Part shown: piece after piece, positions 45,256-57,245 of the stretch
Layout: the number at the start of each line of letters is the position of its first letter
Numbering within the stretch: the stretch's first letter is position 1
Source of the DNA: Zygnema cylindricum
Lineage: Eukaryota > Streptophyta > Zygnematophyceae > Zygnematales > Zygnemataceae
DNA: 64,000 nucleotides
Assembly: GCA_037447655.1 (NCBI GenBank)
Contig: JBBHKE010002893.1
Location: 1 to 64,000 of the forward strand
Reading direction: 5' to 3'
The notes under the pieces: model-generated
The model's database searches: none
What the model was told of the DNA's origin: nothing
The model's input: only the letters and a program-made list of their open reading frames with translations
Translations under genes and position numbers: made by a program

Positions 45256-46183
45256 CCAATCACCATGTTTGCAATTATCATTTAATTATTGCCTCGTATG
45301 TGCCTTCACTAACGCATCGCAGATTGTTTTCCAAACTGTTTGAATGTTTTCCCAAAACTTTGTTCAAGAACCCCCATTCTCTTCAGTGACCCCTGTTAAT
45401 AAGTCTACTGCTTCTCTTGGTTGGTATCTGTATTCAACTTCAAACGGTGAGAATTTTGTACTGGCATGTTTACATGAGTTGTATCCAAATTCTATTAATG
45501 GCAGTTTAGATTCCCATGTGTTTTGAAACTTCACTCCAAACAGTCATAAGCATTTCTTCCAGTGTACGGTTCATCCTTTATGTGTGTCTATTTGTCTGAG
45601 GATGATGAGAAGTACTCATTTTAAATTCAATGCCTAAATTTTGTTGCAATTTTTTCCAAAATGGAAACGTCAATTTAGAATATGTATCGCTGACTATATA
45701 CATAAGAACTTCATGATGCGTAACCACGTTGTCAAAGTATAATTTTGCAATACAACCGAGTGAGTAGTTTTACAAGGGATAAAGATTGCCATTTTACTGA
45801 ACTTATCGACTACAACCATGATACTGTCATTTCTTCTAGATGTAGCTGATAACTCGACAATAAAATCCATTATGACAAACCCTTATGGTATTTATAGGAT
45901 ATCTAAAGGTTTAAAGAGACCTTTTGGTTTTTTTTACTAGGTTTATTTTATTGGCAGAACTTTCCACATGTTGAGACACTTTTTTTGCCATCCATGGCCA
46001 AAAGAATATGCTTTGCAATGGACTTAGAGTTTTATCTCGACCTAGATGACTTATATACTCGAGGGCTTCATGTAAAAGTTGTATTCTTAATTCTCCCACC
46101 TCATAAATGCATAACTTATCCCCATTTTGCAAATGGAGTAAGCCGTCATCCAATTTAAAATTTTTGACATGCCTTTCATTCAA
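45256..46183 (-). pseudogene. Chromovirus integrase remnant
   Basis: The zinc domain is seen as 'LLHEALEYISHLGRDKTLS', with the two Cys of the HHCC lost ('VESSANK'). The catalytic core follows in shifting frames: '[20 protein letters not shown]' and '[18 protein letters not shown]' carry the first Asp, and 'LPLIEFGYNSCKHASTKFSP' lies further downstream. Stops and frameshifts occur throughout. Confidence 0.8.
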
Positions 46184-46459
46184 CGAGTCTGAAATCCCCC
46201 CAGAAAGATTATTGCAAATTACAACAAAATATTTATTTTTATCATAACCATTTACTTATTTCAAAACATCTACTTAAAAGATCAGCCATTACATTCGTAT
46301 TTCCATGAATATATTTGACGTTAAATTTTAAATTTGATAATTTTTGTATCCACCGAACCTGATTGCTTATCATGATCTAAGCCTCACTTAACTTTGTAGA
46401 TAACAAAGTGTTTTATCATCACAATAAACTGTGGATTCTTTATTATGCAAATGACAACG

Positions 46460-47480
46460 TCATTTCACCAGTGCATGGACAATTGCAAGTAATTCCTTTT
46501 CTTGTGCTGGATAATTTTTTTCAGTATCATTGAATTTTCTGGACTCAAAAGCAAAAGGATGAAACTGTTTACCAACTTTTTGACTCATGACTGCACCTGC
46601 ACCTTTATGAGATGCATTTGCGGTATTTAAAACTTCAAACTCTCCACTTGGATCGAGATACACCAATGTAGGGACAGAGGTCAATTTTTGTTTTAGTTTT
46701 TCAAAAGCTCTCTCATTATCAGCTCCCCGCGGAAACGTCTCTTTCTCCCGTGGTAAATCTGTCAAAGGTGCAGCAACCATATTGAATTTGCTGATAAATT
46801 TCCTGTAATAAGTGGCCAATCCCAAAAATAATCTAACTTGTGTGACATTAGCGGGTTGCTTCCAATTTTGGATTGTAGTAATTGTAGTTGGATTAAAAAC
46901 TAATGTCCCAAAAATAACTGTTCACTTTTAAGAAAACTAGATTTTGACAATTTTCCATATAGTTTTCTTTCTCTTAACCTTTCGAACACTTTCCTCAAAT
47001 GAGTTACTGTGATATTTTGTAGATTCATTGTAAATCAAAATATCATCTATAAACACTTGAACAAGCTCATCTCTATAAACCAAAAAGGTTTGGTTATTAA
47101 TCTTTGGTAAATAGGCGGTGCATTCACTAAGCCAAATGGTATGACTATCGATTCAAAATAAACAACTCTAGTTATATAAGCAGTTTCATCAACACCCGCA
47201 GTTTTAATTGGCACCTGATTGAAGCCACTATGCAGATCAATCAACAAAAATACTTTAACACCTTTTAAACGATCTATCAAATCATATATTAATGGTAACG
47301 GATACTTATCATTCAGCGTAATCTTGTTCAAACTAAGATAGTCGACATACATTCTCAACATTCCCTCTTTTTTGACAAGGAGGACTGGCGCTCCATACAG
47401 TGTTTTGTTGGCCTGAATATGTCCCTTCTCTGAAAGCTCATTTATTTGTTTCTTTAACTCCTCCTACTCAAAGAAATTGT
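46460..47480 (-). pseudogene. Chromovirus reverse transcriptase and RNase H remnant
   Basis: RT pieces: 'RMYVDYLSLNKITLNDKYPL' (47361 downward), 'IDLHSGFNQVPIK' with the first catalytic Asp, 'IPFGLVNAPPIYQRLI', and FIDD in 'VFIDDILIYN' near 47050. After a break, 'FLGLATYYRKFISKFNMVAA' and 'LDPSGEFEVLNTANASHKGA' lead into RNase H 'FESRKFNDTEKNYPAQEKEL'. The frame is broken near 47040-46830. Confidence 0.88.
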
Positions 47481-47639
47481 GCTTATAAATTCATGTGACA
47501 ACAGGATTACATCTAGGTTCCAAGTTAAAAACATATTCCACTTCTTGGGAAGGTGGCCTTCTTAAGGGTAAATAACTTGAGAAAACATCTCGAAATTCAA
47601 AAATCAAATCTTTAACAGTTGCATCAGATGTATCGATGT

Positions 47640-48110
47640 CCGTTGCAAAATCAGATTTTAGTTTTCAAAATTTTCAGTGGTGTCTGATTTAACAATGGCA
47701 TCAATGTTAGTGTTTTCTTCCCCCTTTCATCAGTAAATGCCTCAATTACTAATAACAAGAAAACATGATTTGTTTTATCTTTTAAGTGCTTTTGAAATTG
47801 CTTGCAAGAAATCAAACCTTCACCTCCCAATCGGTTTATGTTATTTTTATGTTTTTTATGCAATTTCTTAGAAGATAATACTTGCAAAACCTTCCAACCA
47901 TTTTCAGACTTCACTCTCAAGGTGTTAATTTCCCAATTAATTTGAGGATTATGTTCTGTTATTCAAGGCTTTCCCAATATTAGTTCCTCATTATCTAAAT
48001 TAATTATTTCACACGAATTTCATTTTATGACCTTAGATAATATTTTCTATCGTGTCAGTTTGTAAATCGAATGTGGACCTATTACTATCTAACACTTGAA
48101 CTTGTAAAGG
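47640..48110 (-). pseudogene. Chromovirus protease region remnant
   Basis: Degenerate frames contain 'LILGKPWITEHNPQINWE', matching the ILGMPWL..HNP.I(D/N)W motif at the end of Gypsy aspartic proteases. The D(T/S)G active site is not clearly recoverable. The piece at 47651-47920 is the protease-RT linker. Confidence 0.65.
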
Positions 48111-48639
48111 TTTTTCCATTATGGTTTTTCCCTTATGACTGTAGGAATTTTATTTTCCTCTACAAACTTATGTGAAATAAATTATGGGTAGCACCTGAAT
48201 CAACCGTTTCGAAAAAAATGTTAATAAAACGTTAATATCACTTATTTAGGCCGATTGCACTTGTCCAAATTCCATTAGAAATTTATAAGCTGCACCTAAA
48301 AGTAGAAAACATTTATTGTAAAAAACATCAAATGTAGTTTTCTATTAAAGAATAACATGAGCCACATAATCACTTGTAACGAATTTGGAAACACGTGACA
48401 TTTTTCACAAATAACATGATAACCGTTTCTATGAATTCTTAAAATAAAACAATTTATTCTTTTTTTTTTACCTTTTTCAATCGAGCGATTAGTTGGTGAG
48501 TGTAAACTATAAAGAGGCAATAATGGGCGTAAAAATAGTTTTTTTTCCCGAAATCGCACAAAGGTTTTAGTCCACTATACTTTTTTCAGAAAAAAGATAT
48601 TTCAATGCATTTTTTTTTTCTCGGATGGATATAAGTTCC

Positions 48640-49295
48640 AACAATTCCCCAAAAAATAATGAGAAAGTGGAGAGAGAGGGCGAGAGAGAGGGACTACAAT
48701 GAGCCTTTTTGTCTGTACTCTCCCTTCCACTCTCTCTCTCTCTCCCTCTCTCTCTCCTCTCTTTTTCTCCTTCTCTCTTTCGCTCTCTCTCTCTCCCTCT
48801 AGGTCAAATTGGCGTAAAATTTGACCACATTTCTTACGAATTTCTCTTTTTTTCCCTATCCCTCTCCACTTCTCCTCGCTTTACCTCTCCCTCTCTCTTT
48901 TTTTCTCCCTCTCTCCCTCCCTCTCCCCTCCCCTTCTTTCTCTCTCTCCCTTTCTCTCTCTCTCCTTCCACCCCTCAAGTCTGCGACATCCACTGGTGGT
49001 AGAAGACGGCCACTCATGCTGCGAAATTGCCCGCCGGGTTATACAACCCTGGCAATAGGTACTGACGCTTGTCTCTATTCCCTTCCCTCCCTACCCCACT
49101 ACCCCTTCCCTCCCCACTCTCTCTCCTTCTCCCTCTCCCTCTCCCTTTCATTTCTTTATCAAATATGGCTTCTCTTTCTCTCCCACCTCCCCACTCTCTC
49201 TCCTTCTCCCTCTCCCTCTCCCTTTCATTTCTTTGTCAGATATGGCTTCTCTTTCTCTCCTAGGGACGGCTCCGCCACCATGATCCTCTAATTCC
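48640..49295 (+). repeat. CT-rich block with a 77-bp tandem duplication inside the chromovirus
   Basis: Mostly CTCTCC/CTTTCT on the plus strand. The unit 'ccccactctctctccttctc' to 'tcagatatggcttctctttc' is present twice (from 49112 and from 49189) with three or so differences. A short non-repetitive stretch (about 48977-49070) separates two CT blocks. It interrupts homology between gag and protease, so it was inserted or expanded after the element landed. ORFs in it are artefacts. Confidence 0.8.
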
Positions 49296-49329
49296 TATGA
49301 CTTATCTTGTAATTCCTTTAAATTATTAA

Positions 49330-50027
49330 ATTTATGATTTTTAGTATATGATTCAGATAATTTAAAAAATGTAACTTAGCCATTTCATCAGTGAAACACA
49401 TGACATGAATGCTAGATGAGTCAAATGTAAAAATGTAATTCTTCACATATCTAGCCTGCTTACAGTTTAGCCAATATTTTTCCATTATGGATTTACAAGT
49501 GACAAATAAGAAACGCGATTTGATCACGGTTTTAAAAGCTTCTGAATCAACTTATTATGAATCAAATTATACCTTCTCTGCGTGTAATACCAAAGCCGAG
49601 CGTCACCCTTCAGACACCAAACAGCAAAATAAGTATAATCATCACGATCACAATTCCTAAATGCCAAATAACATTCTATGTGGAATATCCAAGCATTAAA
49701 CTCATCAATCCTCTTACCATCAAATGATGGTGCCTCACTAATAAACAATTTCCGTTCTCTTATCTTTTTAGGTCTATCGTGATCGTCTTCTCTAAAATTG
49801 TCTTTTCTCTCATAACTCTGACCCTTTTGGTTATTAACATCATATTTGTTGTTACTTAGATTAATTAGCTCATCGAATTTGTGATTTGAAACATTTTCAT
49901 TTTCCTTAATATTTTTAAAATCAATTTTCAATTCAAAAATTGTTTCATCCACAACTACAACATGATTATTAAATCTTTTGACCAATTTCACAATAAGTTT
50001 TTTCAAAACATTTAAGGCACTATCCAT
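49330..50027 (-). pseudogene. Chromovirus gag remnant
   Basis: The ORF 50027-49524 has a coiled N-terminal part and the retrotransposon gag core 'APSFDGKRIDEFNAWIFHIE' followed by 'WCLKGDARLWYY'. The frame breaks near 49525 and the core continues as 'YVKNYIFTFD' and 'MAKLHFLNYL'. The zinc knuckle is eroded. Gag would form the capsid and bind RNA. Confidence 0.8.
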
Positions 50028-50770
50028 TTCTAATATCTATACCGAATTAACTATTATCACACAATGTAATAAAACAAATGGAAAGATATAATATAATTTC
50101 CCAAATAAATTTGATGCAGATTTAAAGTCATCAGATTGCTCTAATCTAAGACTTTTTCTCTTTAACAAATCGTTTGAAAAAAAATCAAAATATGAGAAAT
50201 CAATAAGACATTGAAGGTAACTTAGTGCAAATTCAATTTTTCAATTTTTCAAATATTGAAACAGAAAGGTAAAAATTTCCCTTCAAAATTTTGCAACAAC
50301 AAACTTGAAAAGCTCTCAAAGGTAACTATTTAGGGTTTGAAAAGTTTTGGGTCATTTCTGGACTCCTTTGCTCTTGAAGAACTAAAGTAATCCACTTTTT
50401 TTTCCTCCATTAGCAAATTTCCCATTTCCCACTACATGAGGATCTTTTACTCTTTAATCCTCACATCCTTTCTTTCATGGCTTCAAACCCTTTCTCTACA
50501 CGTGAATCATCGCTAGGAGAAGGCATGATTGTTTGGCCTCTAGATAATCCGAGTGAGATTGAGTGGCTACGCTGCCCATCTCGCCTGAGTCCGTATGACC
50601 TAAGCACGCCCCACATCTCACCCAGCCGTTGAGAGTGTGGTCATTTAGTTTCTCTCCAATCCCCTACTACTTCACATTGTGGTTCCACCTACACAGGTTA
50701 GAGAACCCTCACCGGTCAGGTCAGTCGATTTTTCGGGTGAGCAAGTTTCTCTGTGGCTTCTAACCAAAGT

Positions 50771-50780
50771 TTTGATACCA
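50771..50780 (-). other. Primer-binding site
   Basis: TGGTATCAAA on the minus strand, adjacent to the 5' LTR end. It resembles the 3' end complement of initiator tRNA-Met (TGGTATCAGAGC), the usual primer for plant LTR retrotransposons, with one change within the ten bases. Confidence 0.7.
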
Positions 50781-51767
50781 TACATAACAAGATTTCTTAC
50801 CTCTCATAAAATCCCATTACTACAACCATTCTCAACCTCACATTCCATTCATTGTAAAAATACACATTCACATTGAAACAGTCACATTAAGGATCAACTC
50901 TTAATTAGAAGTTTTATTTTGTCCGCATAACATATAGCTTGGTCTCTTGCCCTCTTGGCTCAACCCTTCCTTGAAAGTCTATTTCCTCTACACTCATCTT
51001 TTAAGTATTACACTTTCTAAACTACTAAAATGCTGATAGTTAGTGAGAGATTTCAGTGCAAAAATGCCATTGCTCTAATTTGGTATTATTTGCTAAAGAC
51101 CAAGATTCGTCAAGAATTTCCATTATCTTTTCCAAAGGAAAAGATGCCTACTTTTCTTTTGGACTTCATCATTTATCCATCATCGCCTTGGACCAACCAG
51201 GCTAGAGTCAACGCTCCGTTGAACAGGTTTTTACCTGGGCCTATCATTGGGCCTATCATTGATCCGTTGTGACTACGACTAACCAATGCAAAAACGTGCG
51301 AAATCTCTAACCAACCACGTAGATTTCTAACCAATCCAAAGCTACCTTTCACTAGGTAACATTTACGTGCAAAAGTGCGCGCGAATTGAAATGTGACTTC
51401 ACACGTTCGCGTGTCACAAATTTCACGTGCGAAACTACCTTCGTAACTTAGATAATATAAATTATGACGTTTCGTACTAAAAATTGTACGAAAAACGAAC
51501 ACTCTTACGTACCAAACGACTATTAGTAATTTATCAAACGTACGCCGAAAATTCCGCTACTAATTTGACCATGAACCCGCTACAACGAACACTCATTTGT
51601 TATTTTGATCTCGCGTTGTCGCCTAAATACACCAATCTCTATAACTTTTAAAATACAAGTCTGAATTATGCGATTTTTTTTTGGGACATCTAACAAATTT
51701 ACAACTCTATATCCGTAACACTTAAATACCCATTTATAAATAAGTTCGATCCCTTATTACTGTTACA
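50781..51767 (-). repeat. Chromovirus 5' LTR
   Basis: The minus-strand LTR starts TGTAACAG at 51767 and ends TTATGTA at 50781, directly followed by the primer-binding site. It is homologous throughout to 43845-44766. A block with TTCGCACGT/CGCGCAC repeats (51290-51440) is shared by both LTRs. Confidence 0.88.
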
Positions 51768-51772
51768 GCAGT

Positions 51773-52070
51773 CCATAACCATTTGTCACCGCCATGCTTT
51801 GTAAAATAAGGGTCGACCCTTGAGACTGTTGAAGCGCGGCTGAGATACGTTGACGGTAAAAAACAAACATGAGAGTTAAAAACAAACATGAGAGTTAGGG
51901 AAAGACTACCACGTCCCTTAACCTCAAAATCACACCTGGCACAATCACGAATGAAATCATCAATCGACAAGTCCAATGTCCCAAATATTTCTACAACAAA
52001 TTGTATGAAGTTGTCGTTTGGGTCTTGGTGAGGATAAATGAGTTCTTTAGGGTCCGTTGCATTCCGAGCT
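51773..52070 (-). pseudogene. LINE C-terminal domain remnant (L3)
   Basis: Broken frames include 'LDLSIDDFIRDCARCDFEVK'-like sequence and 'ISAALQQSQGSTL', matching L1 and L2. A 21-bp stretch, 'aaaaacaaacatgagagtta', is duplicated in tandem at 51858-51898. Confidence 0.65.
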
Positions 52071-52399
52071 TCAATGCTCGTATGTTATAGCGCCTGGGTG
52101 GAAACATAAGATCCCGTAGGGGCGGTGAGAACTACATTGCCAATTATTTTCTCTAGAACTTGTAGAAACACAAGTTCCACGCAAAGGCTGCGTACACACT
52201 TTGATTGAGAGCGTGGAGGAATTTTATGCAACAGCTCACGTTTTATTGCGTATCTTGCATCACTACTTACTGAGGCGATTTCCATCTTGAATTTTATCAT
52301 GTGCCATGTTGCGCTCCCTCATGTGTAAACAGTTGAGCGAATTGATGTCTTGAGAGGGAAATCCGGTGGTATGCCCCATGATAAAAGTAGAAAGTGCGA

Positions 52400-52800
52400 A
52401 CTAAAGGAAAAATTTGGTTGATAGGAGGGGGGGCATGTCAAAGCTCGTGGAAGTTGACGTTAGGATAAACATTGTTGAAGGCACTAGCAATGTCAACTTG
52501 GAGAACGACCTAATCTGGGTGCAAGTCCATTCTCGCGCGTAAACCGTGAACGAGTACCTCAAAACCGGCCCACGTTGCGACACCAAACTGATGTGGAAAA
52601 ATTAATCCTGGAAAGCCCCGTGGAGTTGTAAACACATCGATAGAGCTACAAGACGGTATAAGACATCCCACACCTCGATAGGTTGAACACCAACAGCAGG
52701 CTTGGAGACTACGCCAAAGCGTGTTCCTGCTAAAAAAGGTAAATACATGGGGTGGCACCTTTCCTCGAGCCATTTGAGAAGTTACTTTTACATCAAATTA
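52400..52800 (-). pseudogene. LINE reverse transcriptase remnant (L3)
   Basis: The frame 52773-52510 ends in 'QFGVATWAGFEVLVHGLRAR' and after a stop continues with 'VVLQVDIASAFNNVYPNV'. This matches the RT segment that precedes and includes motif A (QxDxxxAFNxV) of a family of plant and algal non-LTR elements. The catalytic YxDD box is not found; that portion appears lost. Confidence 0.65.
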
Positions 52801-53252
52801 AAATGAGGGGATCGAACCAAAGCTTTAGTGAAAGTATCTTAGTCAAGATTAAAAGGGTCAAAATGGTCGCATGACTCCATGAATGATAGAAGTTCAAACA
52901 GTGCATCAGGGTGAACGGATCCAAGGTCCGCAACAATTGCCTTTGTAGTTGGGGAAAGTGTGAAAGGGCGCTACGCCAAAGCAACCCGAGAGAGTTCAAC
53001 ACAAAAACCAAGGTGCACGCCACAACGCATGGGGGTTGTGAAGGTAGGACGTGGAGCTTGTTGTCGAGGAGGTTTTGTTAAAGAGATTCCCAATCCCCAC
53101 ACAGGAATTGTTGACAACTATAAAGTCTTTCACGTGCCCCATTAGCACCCCCGCGGGAAGGTAAGACTAAAACCTACAGCGTACACAAAAAGAAGAAGTG
53201 TCACACCGCGCGATTACGTCGTCAGGTAGAAGCCCAATGGAGAATTGAATAC

Positions 53253-54380
53253 CTACTTAAACGGCTTCTCAAAGATGACAAGGAATGCAAGAGTAAAACC
53301 GAGGCTGAAGGTAACTAATATACTAGCAAACCAACACATTAAGGATATGGATGAACCCCCAATAGATGTGAGAGGGGTGTCATTGAATGGGGGGGCTGGT
53401 AACAAGAGGCTCGCCTTATGAATGTGAGGGAGCCAATGAAGCCTTTGGACACGCTCCGGCATGTCTCGCGAAACAACGCCGGAAGTGTAAAGCTTCCCAT
53501 AGCATGGACAAAGAACTCGAGAAGTCGAAACAGCTAAAAAAGGTTGAGAGGTAGTAGGAGGAACAGTGGAGGGAGATGTAATAAGTGGTGGGAGTATTAC
53601 GTGTTGAGTATAAGGACTGAAATGTAGGTACGAGGAGGAAACCAAAAAACGAAAGTAGAAAGGCGACCGAATCTGACAGATCAAATCAGGTAAAAAATAG
53701 AAAATTGAAAAAAGTGATGTGGATACTAATAGAAAGCTATTGCAAAATCTTTTCTTTTGACTACTTGCATGGTAATTTTTGCGGTAGATACAAAAAAAAA
53801 AGGCCCCGCAAACATTGGCGGCAGAGATGGAAGGATATGGCCAAAAAGAAAAAAAGAGGAATTCGGCCAAAATTGGCAGACCCGACTAAAGAAAGACGAG
53901 GGAACGGGTGGAGCTGATTAGCCCACTAGTAGAAAGTTTTTTGAAAAATACTCTCTGTAGAGTACCCGCACGCCGTATTTGGCGCTGGATATGAGGAGTG
54001 AAGGTTGAAAAACCTTAGCGGGAAGCCATGGCTGAAGCTTCTGGAAGGCCATCGGCATAGAAGAAAGGAGATGGCCAAGTGTCTTAGGGGACAACTTTAG
54101 GAAAGTGATTGGCATAAAAGTGTGGTTCACCCTTTTTTTATTATTCTTTCCCTCAAGGGTGTGAACTTACATGGCTTTTCAAAACTCAAACCTATAAAGG
54201 TGTCAATGCTTTACTTGTACTAATAGATCTAAACGGTTCTTCTCATTGGTTAAATATATTTGAACAGCAAGTCCATTCGTTGCGTAAATATTTTTACAAT
54301 GTCATTGGGCATCGACATTTTCAATCACTGAAATCGTAGTTGTTTGAACTGAACCGAGGCCAGTTCACAGTTTTACCCTA
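53253..54380. other. Spacer between the LINE relic and MUTYH; no supported gene
   Basis: A 205-codon minus-strand ORF (53870-53253) is hydrophobic and low in recognisable motifs. It could be the decayed 5' part of LINE L3. The stretch from 54130 to 54389 is the likely promoter/5' UTR region of MUTYH. Confidence 0.4.
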
Positions 54381-54389
54381 AACTGCTTC

Positions 54390-55718
54390 ATGGGACAGCT
54401 GTTTGTGACAAAACGGATACGTTTATTTCGTGCGATGTCCGCAGGAAATTTCCGCATCTTTAGAACTTTACAAGATTCAAAATTTGAAACAGAACATGGC
54501 ACTTATTGTTGCCTTCCACCCATGGCTTCCATTACTTCCAATGCTCCTCTGTTTCCTCTCACCACTCAAAAACGCAGCCGGCGTCCGTTTCGAAAAAAAC
54601 AACACAGTACCGTACGCATCAACATGCCACTAGACGACAAAAAGAGGAATCTCTCACAGAGAGGAGAGGAAGGAATCGTGGATATAGAAGATATCTCAGA
54701 AGCTTCTTCCTTTAATGTGAGGGAGAGGGAGAGCATTCGTCTCCTTCTTTTGGAATGGTATGATTGTAGCCACAGGGAGCTTCCATGGAGAATCAATTTG
54801 TTTTCCAGAAGACACCTGGCAAATGCACAAAAGGACAAAAGTATTTCGAAAGTTCCTGCAAAGCCGCATATGAGAGAATCTGAATCAAAAGTTTTGGAAC
54901 CAAAAATTGTTTCTTCTCTTGATACCAAACATTCACATTTCTTAAAAGAATTTTCTTTTGAAAAAACCTCAAGTTTTGTCGTTTCCCAAGGTTTCATGGA
55001 TCAACGAGGTGGTGAAAATAGTCGGAGGAAGGTAATAGGTCGTAGAAAAAATGGGACTAGGGTTTCCGAGATTTCGGGAAAACGCAAAACCATGGAAGGG
55101 AGGACTGATCTTTGTGAAAGAGGGAGGGAGAGGGAGAGGGAGGATGGAGAGGGAGAGGGAGACGGAGAAGAGGAAAGAGCGGGAGTGGGTGGACGGAGCG
55201 GAAGTCTGGATGTGAATATGAATGGGGCTGATGAAAGAGAGCAGGAATGTACGGAAACAATATGTACGGAAAAGGATTTTGTTGAAATGGACTGTACGGA
55301 TGATCTTGAGTCTGGGAGGCGCATAGAAGAAAAAGCAAATGAATTGACTCGTAATTCAGATGAAAATCTCAAAAAACCTTTAACTCCTGGCAGGAATCCT
55401 AAAATTGGCGAGAAATTAGGTCAAAGCTTCTCCTCGATAGAACGATTGGTGGATCATGGAGTCGAAGTTGAGGACAAAGAGAGGCAAATGGGCCGAAAGG
55501 AGGAGATAGAATTTAGAGAAAAGAATGGGGAAATGGGAGGAAAAAAATGGAGAAAAGTGAGAGGTAATCGTATGGAAGAGATGAAACTAAGAGCATATGA
55601 AGTATGGGTTAGTGAGGTAATGCTCCAACAGACACGTGTCGCAACCGTAGTGGAGTACTACAAACGATGGATGTCAAAATGGCGATCCATCGAAGACCTA
55701 GCAAAAGCTTCAATGGAG
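54390..55718 (+). CDS. MUTYH: MUTYH exon 1
   Basis: 443 codons ending KASME|GTGAGT. Residues about 116-135 hold 'RLLLLEWYDCSHRELPWRI'. Residues about 402-415 hold YEVWVSEVMLQQT with the catalytic Glu at about 409. Between them family members have roughly 15 residues, but here there are about 265. These are charged and low-complexity, and include a GA-microsatellite-coded 'GREREREDGEGEGDGEE' run (55120-55170). A GTAATAGG at 55030 could in principle start an unrecognised intron, but the frame is open throughout. Confidence 0.88.
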
Positions 55719-57146
55719 GTGAGTTTTTAACATTTTCTGGTTCTTTTTAGGTTTTCAAGTTTAGATACATTTTTGCTTTTTCATTTACATGTACAGAGCA
55801 GTATTTGTATTGTATGTATTATGCATTATATTTAGCATAATTTGGTGGTTTTAGCACGTTGAGAATGCAAATTTTTTGTTCCGTTTCCATTTGGTGTTTG
55901 CATAGAGATGTCATCTTCATGCATTGTACCGAAAAGTTTTATGTTAATCCCCCTTTATATATATAAAAAAAAATCATTTTTACAGCTTAAATGATTGTGA
56001 TTGAAGCATTGGCTTTGGATAAAGTTTAAATGTATGGTTCCCAATTTTATTGAATGGACGGTGGGAACTTAATTATATCGAGCAATTTAATAGGTCCAGA
56101 CCAAAGTAGGTTACATTGTTCAGCGTAAATAGTTTTGAACAAGTTAATTGTATGGACAATAATTTAGTATATCCAAACTAAATTATGTAGGCAATAAAAA
56201 AGGGCTATATTACCGCTTGTTGAAATAATTTACAGTGTCCGTGGTTACTGTAGTTCACACTAATTTACATTGGCACCTAAAATTGTTTGATCCATGCTAA
56301 TTATGGTGGGCAATTTAGTTAGTATCGTGTCCTCTCTATTTTAACTGAATTTGTTCATTTGTACCCTATTTTCTTTCGTATAAGTATCAGTCTACGAGTT
56401 GGTGTATGTGAATCGTGATTTCGAGGAAAAGTTTTAAATATAGGGATGATCAAATTTGATACCAGAAATTCAAAAATTCAAGAAAATACTGTCGTTTGCT
56501 TTTAAATGTAAATAAATCCTTGTTAACTACACCATGAATTATTTTAGCATTAAAAGAATAATTCGTATGAGTACGGTTTCAGCGGTAATAATCATATTTC
56601 TGGTGCAAATGGCGTGGACAATTGTGAACCGCAAAAAGAATTAGTGTTAAGAAAATATTAGTACTAAAAAATAGTATTAATTAGGCTATTTTGTGTTCTG
56701 AGGGCATAAAAAAACCGGGACCGGAATTAGTGATAATTACACTAATAGCGGTTCATGGTGTACTTAGAACCTTTTCTTATTTTATTTGTCAAAAAACTTT
56801 CCTTGTTGTATTAATGCTGTCATTTTGGTACAAAATTAGTTTGAAGATTTTGTTTTGAAAAGTTGGAATTTTTTTTTCCTCGTTTTTTTTTTTTTTTTTT
56901 TCCCTCCATTAGAAATTCATCGTGATGAAAGTTATTCACATCAGCAATTGTGGATAAAACAACTTTATTTTTTTGGGGGAGGGGAGGGAATGGAATTATT
57001 GTATGATTGTTGGAACGGGACACAGTATGGATCACACTATTCAGTGTGTGAGTCTAAAAAAAAAGTTTCTATGAGTGTTTGTTGGTTATCCTTAATTTCT
57101 GGTCTATCTATACTGTGGTTAATTCAGATACACACACACACACACA

Positions 57147-57245
<99 letters not shown>

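Larger units (their letters stand above)
43845..51767 (-). mobile_element. Ty3/Gypsy LTR retrotransposon (chromovirus type), decayed
   Basis: A 7.9-kb element with two LTRs, TSD GCAGT (43840-43844 and 51768-51772), a primer-binding site TGGTATCAAA (minus strand, 50780-50771) immediately after the 5' LTR, and a polypurine tract before the 3' LTR. Domain order on the minus strand is gag, protease, RT, RNase H, integrase, chromodomain-like C-terminus. Many stops and frameshifts make it inactive. A CT-rich microsatellite block (about 48650-49290) interrupts the gag-protease region. It is inserted in a LINE of the same orientation. Confidence 0.9.
51768..53240 (-). mobile_element. LINE copy L3, upstream half
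   Basis: Minus-strand relic of the same LINE family as L1 and L2. The order from 53040 downward is a pre-RT region, RT pieces, then the C-terminal domain. It ends at 51768 exactly at the chromovirus TSD and resumes at 43844. Part of RT seems deleted, because motif A and the C-terminal domain are only about 400 bp apart. The 5' limit is uncertain; LINE-like sequence may extend to about 54130. Confidence 0.7.

Noticed and set aside
53253-53870. 205-codon minus-strand ORF as a gene
   Set aside because: No recognisable domain and it adjoins LINE L3 in the same orientation; more likely decayed LINE 5' sequence.
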